DNA of 64,000 nt from Rikenellaceae bacterium (GTDB lineage: Bacteria > Bacteroidota > Bacteroidia > Bacteroidales > Rikenellaceae), in NCBI GenBank assembly GCA_015059965.1, contig SUZM01000009.1, forward strand, positions 1 through 64,000. The letters run 5' to 3'. Under the pieces are notes generated by a model. It did no database searches. It saw only the letters and a program-made list of their open reading frames with translations, and was not told the DNA's origin. Numbering within the stretch: position 1 is the stretch's first letter; each line of letters opens with the position of its first letter. Positions 57,214 to 64,000 of the stretch are shown piece after piece. Both the position numbers and the translations under genes were made by a program.

Positions 57214-59064
57214 TTATCGCTCGCGAATATCCTTGTAGGTGGTCTGCAAAAGGGTTTTGCCTCGGCCAAGGCGCTCACCATGGAGCGAGTCGGGGCCCTC
57301 AGAAATCAGGCGCCCCGCAGTGCAGTCGTAGAGCGTTTCACCCGCAGAGTCGATCACACCGAATCCGTCGTTAAAGCACCAATAACCGAATTGGGGCGTC
57401 TCGGGGTGGAAGATATTGCGGCTGAAGAGAAACTCCTCGTGGGAGATGCCGAGCTGAGCGAGCAGCGTGGCGGCCAGGTCGCTCTGCGAGGCGTAGCTCT
57501 CGACCTCAAGGGGGCCGTTCAGGGCGCCACCCACCCAGAGCATGGGGATATGGTGGCGCTTGGAGGCGTTGTAGGCCATCCCATCGGGATAGAGGTAGCC
57601 GTGGTCGGCCACCAGGATCACCAGCAGATTCTCCCAGGCCGGGCTCTTGCGCCAGCGGTCGAGCAGGCGGCCAACCTGCTCATCGGTGAAGGCCACGGCA
57701 TTGAGCTCCTTACGCTCGAAGCGGGAGTAGGGTACCTCGAAGGGTTCGTGGCTTGAGAGGGTGAGCCACCCCAGGAGCTGCGGAGGGCGCGTGGCGGGAT
57801 CGGGCTCCGTGAGGCGCAGAAGCTCCTCGCCAACCAGATCGGCCATCACATCATCTGCATAGCCCCACTTCGAGAGGGGGGCATCGAGACGAATCTCCTT
57901 TTGCCAGATCAGGCGCTGCCACCCCGTGGCATACATGTAGGAGGCCTGATCCGTGAAGTTCAGGTCACCGCCATAGATAAAGGTCGATTGGTAGCCCTCA
58001 CGACCCAGCGAGCGGGCGATCGAGGGGAGCGAATGGCTCTTGTTGGGATACTTCATGATCGACATGCGGGTCTGGGCGGGATAGCCGTTCAGGATTGCCA
58101 CCTCTCCGCGATCGGTACGGAAGGAGTTGGCATAAAAATTTTCGAACCATACGCCCTCCTGTTTCCAACGGTTCAGATTGGGGGTTACGGCCTCGCCCAG
58201 GAGCTGCTCGTCGGTGAAGGTGCGACCGAAGCTCTCCAAGAGGATCAGCACCACATCGGGGCGTTGATTTTTCAAAAGGCGGCGGGTTAGCACGCTGTCC
58301 GGGCGGTTACCGCGCAACTCCTCGAAGCGGGAGGCCCGCTCCTGCTCCTCGAAGAAGAGGTACTGGGGCTCCATATCCTGCTCATCGCCCAGCGTGGAGA
58401 GGAGCGAGAAGAGGGGATTTATGGCGGCATGGTTCAACTTGGGATCGGCACTGAAATAGACCTTGCTGATATTGGCTGTCGCAACACTCACCCCGCCACG
58501 AATGGCCAGGAAGCAGAGGCCGCCCATAAGCAGCAGCACCAATCCCTCACCCAGGCGCCTAAAGCCGCTCAAAGAGGGGGTTCTCAGCCGCTTCAGGAGG
58601 AGCCAGAAGAGCATCAGGAAGCCCAGAGAGGTTAGACCAAAGGCAGCAAAACCCCGCATCCAATCGGAGGCCGTGAGCGAGGCGATCGCCTCACGGGGAG
58701 TGGCCAGATAGATCATCACCGAGTTGTCGATGCGGTAGCCCCAATAGCCATAAAGCCCCAGATCGAGGGCATAGATGGCCGAAGCCGATAGAGCCGCCAC
58801 GCCAAAATATAAGCCCAGCAGGATCCGCCACAGCCGCTCGGGAAGGGGAAGGACGAGCGAAAGCAGGAGCAGAAGCAGCGGCAGGGCCGTCAGGTAGCCC
58901 GCCACGGTCAGATCAAGTGTCCAGCCATGGCAGATCACCTGCCACCAATCGGTCGCCGAGTAGCCCTCGCACAGGTAGAGCCCCAGAAACGGAAGTTTCA
59001 AGAGCGACATCCAGGCTGCCAGGCCGAAAAACAGAAGCAGTAAAAAGGTGATACGGTTTTTCAT
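57214..59064 (-). CDS. LtaS-like membrane sulfatase/phosphoglycerol transferase family protein
   Basis: 616 residues from MKNRITFLLL. Five predicted N-terminal helices (to about 200) are followed by an extracytoplasmic alkaline-phosphatase-like domain. It has VLILLESFGRTF with the metal Glu, NSFRTDRGEVAILNGYP with the likely nucleophile Thr, FIYGGDLNF, LSSHEPF, and VADHGYLYPDG plus KRHHIPM metal ligands. Related enzymes transfer glycerol- or ethanolamine-phosphate to lipids or glycans; in a Gram-negative a periplasmic glycan or LPS target is likely. Minus-strand TACCTTTG at 59106-59099. Confidence 0.9.
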   Translation of the reverse strand: MKNRITFLLLLFFGLAAWMSLLKLPFLGLYLCEGYSATDWWQVICHGWTLDLTVAGYLTALPLLLLLLSLVLPLPERLWRILLGLYFGVAALSASAIYALDLGLYGYWGYRIDNSVMIYLATPREAIASLTASDWMRGFAAFGLTSLGFLMLFWLLLKRLRTPSLSGFRRLGEGLVLLLMGGLCFLAIRGGVSVATANISKVYFSADPKLNHAAINPLFSLLSTLGDEQDMEPQYLFFEEQERASRFEELRGNRPDSVLTRRLLKNQRPDVVLILLESFGRTFTDEQLLGEAVTPNLNRWKQEGVWFENFYANSFRTDRGEVAILNGYPAQTRMSIMKYPNKSHSLPSIARSLGREGYQSTFIYGGDLNFTDQASYMYATGWQRLIWQKEIRLDAPLSKWGYADDVMADLVGEELLRLTEPDPATRPPQLLGWLTLSSHEPFEVPYSRFERKELNAVAFTDEQVGRLLDRWRKSPAWENLLVILVADHGYLYPDGMAYNASKRHHIPMLWVGGALNGPLEVESYASQSDLAATLLAQLGISHEEFLFSRNIFHPETPQFGYWCFNDGFGVIDSAGETLYDCTAGRLISEGPDSLHGERLGRGKTLLQTTYKDIRER

Positions 59065-59253
59065 CGTTCCATTCGCCTTGTGCAAAAAAAGGCGCTCACA
59101 AAGGTACGAAAATAAGGGGACTTTTCCCCAAAGATGTTACATTTCTATGAAACTTGCCCTCGAAGAGAGAAATAAACCGACACTTTTTCTTATATTTACG
59201 CACCAATTGAGAAGATTTCGTCGGATAAACAAACAAAACAGGAGAGAGAAAGC

Positions 59254-59934
59254 ATGGAGGCAAAACGTATTTTAGTGGTCGATGATGAGGAGTCGTTGTG
59301 CGAGATTCTGAAATTCAACCTGGAGATCGAGGGCTACGAAGTAACCACGGCACAGAGTGCCGAGGAGGCTTTGGAACTCGACCTGAGCCGTTTCGATCTG
59401 ATTCTTTTGGATGTGATGATGGGAGCGATCAGCGGATTTCGTCTGGCCCGCATGCTCAAACAAGAGCCCAAGACGGCACAGATCCCCATCATCTTCTGCA
59501 CGGCTCGCGACTCGGAAGACGACACAGTGGCCGGTCTGAACCTCGGAGCCGACGACTACATCTCGAAACCCTTCTCGATGCGCGAGGTGATGGCCCGCGT
59601 GAAGAGTGTGCTGAGGCGCACATCAGCACCCGAAAGCGAGGAAAAGAGGCTCGAATTCGAGGGGCTGGTCCTCGATCTGAAACGCAAAAGCTGCACGCTG
59701 GAGCAAGAAGAGGTGATCCTGACGAAGAAGGAGTTCGAGATTCTGGAGCTGCTGCTCTCGCATCCCGGGCGCATCTTCTCGCGTGAGGAGATTCTACGCC
59801 ACGCCTGGACGGATGAGGTGGTGGTGCTCGATCGCACGGTCGATGTCAACATCACGCGCCTGAGAAAGAAGATCGGACGCTACGGCGAACAAATTGTTAC
59901 ACGTCAAGGCTACGGGTATGGCTTCCTTCTATAA
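59254..59934 (+). CDS. OmpR/PhoB-type response regulator
   Basis: 226 residues. The receiver domain has the acidic pair DDEE near 10, phospho-acceptor D53 in LILLDVMMG, T82 in FCTARD and K104 in YISKPF. The C-terminal winged helix (about 135-225) has LTKKEFEILELLLSHPGRIFSREEIL and VDVNITRLRKKIG. It overlaps the histidine kinase gene by 17 bp, so the pair is translationally coupled. The phosphate-type (PhoB) layout is common, but the signal is unknown. Confidence 0.95.
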   Translation: MEAKRILVVDDEESLCEILKFNLEIEGYEVTTAQSAEEALELDLSRFDLILLDVMMGAISGFRLARMLKQEPKTAQIPIIFCTARDSEDDTVAGLNLGADDYISKPFSMREVMARVKSVLRRTSAPESEEKRLEFEGLVLDLKRKSCTLEQEEVILTKKEFEILELLLSHPGRIFSREEILRHAWTDEVVVLDRTVDVNITRLRKKIGRYGEQIVTRQGYGYGFLL

Positions 59935-61363
59935 ATCCTCCTATCAGCAACGGCTCTTTCTGCTGGTGCTCCTCTTTGCAGGGGTGCTCACCGGCTGTTT
60001 CCTCCTCTTTCAGCACCACCGCGAGCGCCTCTACAAGGCCCAAGGGCTCGATGCACAACTGCAACTTCTGAATCTGCGTGTGGCCCACGAACTACAGCAG
60101 GGAGAGCCCCCCGAGAAGATCTACGACCGCCACCGTCTGACCACCGAGGGGTTGCGCCTCACGCTGATCGACAGCCTGGGCTCTGTCCTTTACGACTCGG
60201 AGCGCCATGGTTCCGAAGCCGACCTGACCAACCACCTCTCTCGCAACGAAGTGAAGGAGGCTCTCCAAGTAGGGGAGGGGCACACCATACGCCGCCACTC
60301 GGAGGCCGTGAAACGCGACTACTTCTACTCGGCACGCCTCGAAGAGGGGCTCATCATCCGCACAGCCCTGCCCTACGACTGGACACTGGCCAAGACCCTG
60401 AGTGTCGATAGCCGCTACCTCTGGTATATGGTCCTGATCGCGCTGCTGCTATTGGTGGTGGGCTATTGGGTCACCTCTCAGCTGGCCCAAAACATCCTGC
60501 GCCTGCGAAAATTCACCGAGAAACTCGACCGCGGAGAGGAGATCTCGGACATAGCCCCCTTCCCCGACGACGAGCTGGGCGAGGTGTCGAACCACATTGT
60601 CGATCTCTATGGGCGCCTGCAACGCGCCCTGGCCGATGCCGAACGCGAGCACGCCTCGGCCCTGCGCGAGGAGCAGGAGAAGATCCGGATCAAGCGCCAA
60701 CTGACCAACAACATCAGCCACGAGCTGAAGACCCCCGTAAGCGCAATCAGGGGCTATCTGGAGACGATTCTGATGAACCCCGCAATGGAGAAGGAGACCC
60801 GCACCCGCTTTATCGAAAAGAGTTACCAGCAGACCCAACGCCTGCAACAGCTCTTGCAAGACATCTCCTTGGTAACCCGCATGGAGGAGGCCCCCCATCT
60901 GATCGACTGCGAGGAGTTGAACCTGCGCCCGCTGATCGAGGAGGCCGCCTGCGACCTGCCCGTCGAGCGGGGATCATCGATGGCCGTGTTGCTCAACCTG
61001 CCCGAAGAGCTACCCATACGCGGCAACGGACAGCTTCTGCACTCCATATTCCACAACCTTACGGAGAACGCCCTGGCCTACTCGGGGGGCACCACGTTGC
61101 GAATCGAGCTCCTGGATCGCAACGGCGAACACTACCGCTTCCGCGTGGCCGACGACGGATCGGGGGTTGAGGAGCACCACCTGGGCCGTCTCTTCGAACG
61201 CTTCTACCGCGTGGATAAGGGGCGCTCACGCAAAATGGGCGGCACCGGCCTCGGCCTTTCGATCGTGAAGAATGCCGTCCTCTTCCATGGCGGACACATC
61301 GAGGTGCGCAACCGCCCCGAAGGGGGATTGGAGTTCCTCTTTACCCTCTGCTCTCGCGAGTAA
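59918..61363 (+). CDS. membrane sensor histidine kinase (PhoR-like)
   Basis: 481 residues from the ATG at 59918. Membrane helices at about 9-31 and 168-190 flank a periplasmic sensor of about 135 residues. A HAMP-like linker leads to the dimerisation helix with NISHELKTPVSAIRGYLETI (phospho-His near 268). The ATPase domain has an N box (FHNLTENALAYS) and DDGSGVEE, FERFYRVDKGRS and GGTGLGLSIVKN. Partner of the overlapping response regulator. Confidence 0.95.
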   Translation: MASFYKSSYQQRLFLLVLLFAGVLTGCFLLFQHHRERLYKAQGLDAQLQLLNLRVAHELQQGEPPEKIYDRHRLTTEGLRLTLIDSLGSVLYDSERHGSEADLTNHLSRNEVKEALQVGEGHTIRRHSEAVKRDYFYSARLEEGLIIRTALPYDWTLAKTLSVDSRYLWYMVLIALLLLVVGYWVTSQLAQNILRLRKFTEKLDRGEEISDIAPFPDDELGEVSNHIVDLYGRLQRALADAEREHASALREEQEKIRIKRQLTNNISHELKTPVSAIRGYLETILMNPAMEKETRTRFIEKSYQQTQRLQQLLQDISLVTRMEEAPHLIDCEELNLRPLIEEAACDLPVERGSSMAVLLNLPEELPIRGNGQLLHSIFHNLTENALAYSGGTTLRIELLDRNGEHYRFRVADDGSGVEEHHLGRLFERFYRVDKGRSRKMGGTGLGLSIVKNAVLFHGGHIEVRNRPEGGLEFLFTLCSRE

Positions 61364-61368
61364 AAAAG

Positions 61369-61407
61369 AAGAGACTGTCGCAACCTCTTGTCGGACAGTC
61401 TCTCTCT
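61369..61407. terminator. bidirectional terminator between the kinase gene and mqnD
   Basis: AGAGACTGTC (61370-61379) pairs with GACAGTCTCT (61394-61403). T-rich tails occur on both strands (CTCTTTT rightward, TCTTTTTT leftward). Confidence 0.8.
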
Positions 61408-61418
61408 TTTCGTGGGGA

Positions 61419-62216
61419 TCAACACCCCGCATCATTCTCCTCTCCGAGGTCGCACAGCCGCCTGACGGCCCTCATTCCCTCCTCGCCCAACGAGAGCGAA
61501 TAGTCATTGACGAAGAGCGCAATGTGCTTATCGATCACCTCGTCGTCCAATTCGCGGGCATGGGCCTTCACATAGTCACGCGAGGCTGTCGGATGGTCAA
61601 AGGCGTAGCGGATGCTGCGGCGCAGGGTCTCGGTGATCAGGTGCTTGTACTCCGCACTCAGGTCGCGACGAATAACAATCGCCCCCAACGGGAGCGGCAA
61701 CCCCGTCTCAGCCTCCCACTTCAACCCCAGGTCGGCCACCAGTTCAAGCCGGCGCCGGCCATAGACGAAGCGCCCCTCGTGAATCAATACTCCGGCATCA
61801 TACTCCCCCCTTTCGACCGTCTCGGCGATCTCCGAAAAGAGGCGGGGCTGCAACTCCTCAACCTCGGGGTACAGCCTCCGCATCAGGGCACAGGCCGTGG
61901 TGTGCATCCCCGGAACTGCCACCCGTCGCAAGGGGCTGCTCTCCCCTTTCCGGCGCACAAGCAGAGGCCCATTGCCCCGGCCCAGAGCCGAACCGCTGTC
62001 GAGCAGTTCGTAACGGTCACGGATCAGCGGCCAAATGGCATAGCTGCACTTCGAGATATCGGGAACCCCCTCTAAAAGCAGGTGGTTGAGCTCCTCAATG
62101 TCGAAATAGGAGAGCTCCACCGGGGGGAGCTCTCCTTCCAATCGTCCATTCACCCAGGCATCAAACATGAAGGTGTCGTTCGGGCAGGGCGAGATATGTA
62201 ACTTCTTATGTCTCAT
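61419..62216 (-). CDS. mqnD: 1,4-dihydroxy-6-naphthoate synthase
   Basis: 265 residues from MRHKKLHISPCPNDTFMFDA. It acts in the futalosine route to menaquinone, converting cyclic dehypoxanthinyl futalosine to 1,4-dihydroxy-6-naphthoate. Periplasmic-binding-like fold with SPCPNDTFMF at the start, LDSGSALGRGNGPLLV, VPGMHTTACALMRRL and AGVLIHEGRFVY, whose His matches the proposed catalytic base of MqnD. The start overlaps the end of mqnB by 11 bp. Confidence 0.93.
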   Translation of the reverse strand: MRHKKLHISPCPNDTFMFDAWVNGRLEGELPPVELSYFDIEELNHLLLEGVPDISKCSYAIWPLIRDRYELLDSGSALGRGNGPLLVRRKGESSPLRRVAVPGMHTTACALMRRLYPEVEELQPRLFSEIAETVERGEYDAGVLIHEGRFVYGRRRLELVADLGLKWEAETGLPLPLGAIVIRRDLSAEYKHLITETLRRSIRYAFDHPTASRDYVKAHARELDDEVIDKHIALFVNDYSLSLGEEGMRAVRRLCDLGEENDAGC

Positions 62217-62730
62217 CCTCAAAATTGAGTTGTGAAAGGATCTCGGTGAGGTTCTGCACCGCCTGATCAAAGGCCCACTCTTCACGCGGCTCACCCACAC
62301 GATTCGAGATGGCGCGGATCTCCGCCGCCTCGATATCGAGGGCCTCGCAGACGGCAAAGAAGGCAGCCCCCTCCATCTGCTCGATCTGTGCCCCCGCGGC
62401 CTCCTCTCCACAGCGATTCACCGTATTCGAGACCACCGGTCTCAGTTCGGTGAGGGGCTCCAGCCGATAAGACTCTCGAAAGCGCTCGGGAAGTCCCCCG
62501 ATCCGCTCCTCGACCACCTCGACCACCTCACCCTTCATCAGCGCCGGGTCATAGGCTCCGGCCACTCCGCACAAGATCATCAGGTGAGGTTTCTTGGCCT
62601 TGGCAGCCCGCACAGCCGTAGCGGCAACAGCCGCCATGCCCACCCCGCTGACAAAGGTCAGCGCCTTGGGATTTTCCAGAATGAACCCTTTGGCCTCTTC
62701 TACCGTGGGGAATATATAGGCGATGCGCAT
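62206..62730 (-). CDS. mqnB: futalosine hydrolase
   Basis: 174 residues of the nucleosidase/phosphorylase superfamily: FVSGVGMAAVAATAV, LMILCGVAGAYD, the ribose-binding QMEGAAFFAVCEAL and ISNRVGEPREEW. In the futalosine pathway it removes hypoxanthine from futalosine. It is shorter than MTA/SAH nucleosidases, and its overlap with mqnD supports the assignment. It follows the peptidase gene by only 3 bp. Confidence 0.87.
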   Translation of the reverse strand: MRIAYIFPTVEEAKGFILENPKALTFVSGVGMAAVAATAVRAAKAKKPHLMILCGVAGAYDPALMKGEVVEVVEERIGGLPERFRESYRLEPLTELRPVVSNTVNRCGEEAAGAQIEQMEGAAFFAVCEALDIEAAEIRAISNRVGEPREEWAFDQAVQNLTEILSQLNFEDET

Positions 62731-62733
62731 GGT

Positions 62734-64000
62734 TTACTTGCCGACAACAGCCTCCAACTCCTCTACCGTAACGGGCAGGCGCTTGTCGCCGATCATGCGG
62801 CAACCGCTCTCCGTCACCAGAATGTCGTCCTCGATACGGATGCCGCCGAAATCGCGGTAGCTCTCCAGTGCCTCGTAGTTCACGATGCCCTTGAACTTAC
62901 CCTCGGCCTTGCACTTGTCGATCAGAGCCGGGATGAAGTAGATACCCGGCTCGTCGGACATCACCGTGCCGGGCTGTACGCGCCAGGCCGCACGGTAGAT
63001 GCAGGTGGCCGAAGCCTCGGCACGCTCCTTGATCGACGAGAAGTCGAAGCTGCGCTCGCCGAAGGCCTCGCAGTCGTGAACATCCATACCCAGTCCGTGA
63101 CCCAGTCCGTGGGGCATAAAGAGGTACATGGCTCCCGAAGCCACGGCATCCTCGGCCGTACCCTTGATCAGGCCCGCACCAATCAACCCCTCGGCCAAGA
63201 GGCGGTAGCACTCCAAGTGAATCTCCGTGTGGTACATCATACCCGGACGGATGATCTCGGCGATGCGGCCGTGGGCACGACGCACGATTTCGTAGATCTC
63301 CTGCTGCTTGGGAGTGAACTTGCCGCTCACGGGGTAGGTACGCGTGTGGTCCGAGCAGTAGCCCTCGAGCGACTCACCGCCACCATCCACCAGGAGCAGA
63401 CGGCCATTCTCCAATACGCCGTCCGAGTTGAGGTTGTGCAGCGTCTCACCGTGCTGCGACACGATGGTGGGGAACGATACTCCCTGACCCATGGCATGGG
63501 CAATACCCGCTACGGCACCGGCGATCTCACGCTCAACGACCCCCTCGCGGCACATGCGCATCGCAGTGGTGTGCATCGCATAGCCGATCTGATAAGCACG
63601 CTCCAGCGCCTCGATCTCCTCGGGACCCTTCTTCTCGCGCATCTCAGCCACGGCAAACATCAGGTCCACCGACTTATAGTCGTGCAGCATCGAGGGCTTC
63701 AACCCCAGCAGCTCGACAAACTGGAGCTTCGTCTCACCGCGGTAGATGGGCAGGAAATGGATACGGCGGCCCAATCGGATGGCACGCTCAACCAGCGGCT
63801 GAAGGGCCGAGAGCGGTGCGGTATTCTTTACGGCAACCCCGGAGGCCAACTCCGACAGCATAGGCTGCGGACCCGTCCAGATGATATCCTCGACGGTGAA
63901 GTCATCACCGAAGAGCCACTCCTCGCCCGAGTCGGCATCGATCACACCCATAAGCGAGGGGATGTTCAGCCCGAAGTAGTAGCGGAACGTGGAGTCCTGA
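62734..64000 (-). CDS. pepP: Xaa-Pro aminopeptidase (M24B), 5' end beyond the window
   Basis: The open frame reaches the window edge (DSTFRYYFGLNIPSLMGVIDA), so the start is missing; an internal ATG at 63951 is not the true start. 422 residues are visible. The M24 metal ligands are in order: LLVDGGGE, CSDHTRTYP, HGLGHGLGMDVHD, MSDEPGIYF and RIEDDILVT. It releases N-terminal residues preceding proline. It lies immediately upstream of mqnB on the same strand. Confidence 0.94.
   Translation of the reverse strand, partial: QDSTFRYYFGLNIPSLMGVIDADSGEEWLFGDDFTVEDIIWTGPQPMLSELASGVAVKNTAPLSALQPLVERAIRLGRRIHFLPIYRGETKLQFVELLGLKPSMLHDYKSVDLMFAVAEMREKKGPEEIEALERAYQIGYAMHTTAMRMCREGVVEREIAGAVAGIAHAMGQGVSFPTIVSQHGETLHNLNSDGVLENGRLLLVDGGGESLEGYCSDHTRTYPVSGKFTPKQQEIYEIVRRAHGRIAEIIRPGMMYHTEIHLECYRLLAEGLIGAGLIKGTAEDAVASGAMYLFMPHGLGHGLGMDVHDCEAFGERSFDFSSIKERAEASATCIYRAAWRVQPGTVMSDEPGIYFIPALIDKCKAEGKFKGIVNYEALESYRDFGGIRIEDDILVTESGCRMIGDKRLPVTVEELEAVVGK

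Overview
The window looks like a chromosomal segment of a strictly anaerobic gut member of the Bacteroidota, most likely an Alistipes-like member of the Rikenellaceae. The phylum call rests on the Bacteroidota-type promoters (-7 box TAnnTTTG, often with TTG/TTTG 19-20 bp upstream), the near absence of Shine-Dalgarno sites, and phylum-typical families (PorT-like barrels, DUF4296, lipoproteins, TonB). The narrower placement is inference from the GC-rich coding sequence, the futalosine-type menaquinone genes and the [FeFe]-hydrogenase operon. No tRNA, 16S/23S rRNA, CRISPR array, transposase or prophage is visible. The only recognised RNA gene is rnpB.

Layout. 0-10.8 kb: housekeeping genes (lysS, tpiA, the tonB-hflX-upp block, rlmN-rsmG, and a glycosyltransferase overlapped by an ECF sigma factor gene). 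10.8-13.8 kb: an AT-richer accessory patch (small XRE regulator, secreted beta-propeller, outer-membrane barrel, lipoprotein) closed by a strong terminator. 14-19.3 kb: deoC, xseB, a methyltransferase with an N-terminal zinc ribbon, sppA and galE. 19.4-24.6 kb: a complete hydrogen module on the minus strand, hydA-hydE-hydG-hydF. 24.7-29.3 kb: a RelA-type alarmone synthetase whose hydrolase residues are lost, a hemolysin III homologue, pth and rplY.

29.5-41.7 kb: a ten-gene co-directional minus-strand block, read as flippase, holB, folK, a five-repeat lipoprotein, an Ig-like lipoprotein, a PorT-like barrel, rbfA, a LolE-type permease, a DUF4296 lipoprotein and an amidohydrolase. Most junctions overlap or are a few bases apart, which mixes replication, folate, ribosome assembly and cell-surface functions in one probable transcription unit. 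42-45 kb: a tandem pair of secreted paralogues, then rnpB, whose 3' end is duplicated in a 132-bp tandem repeat. 44.7-47.4 kb: a structured GC-rich leader or RNA ahead of a NatAB-like ABC exporter. 47.4-52.1 kb: an M13 peptidase and an EF-G paralogue whose catalytic histidine is replaced by serine.

52-64 kb: an LPS-kinase-like protein, a small lipoprotein, rnhB, a candidate small RNA with its own promoter and terminator, a membrane protein, an AraC regulator, an LtaS-like sulfatase, a two-component system, mqnD-mqnB and an Xaa-Pro aminopeptidase cut by the window edge. The amidohydrolase at 29.5 kb may supply the aminofutalosine deaminase of the same menaquinone pathway.

The strongest leads are non-coding: the candidate sRNA at 54.9 kb, the structured RNA at 44.7 kb, the rnpB repeat, promoter-linked intergenic repeats shared by lysS, rnpB and rnhB, and a family of long hairpins with a GGATGGG-type stem. 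Among proteins, the GTPase-site-deficient EF-G2, the HD-degenerate RelA, the non-canonical hydrogenase and the five-repeat surface lipoprotein stand out.
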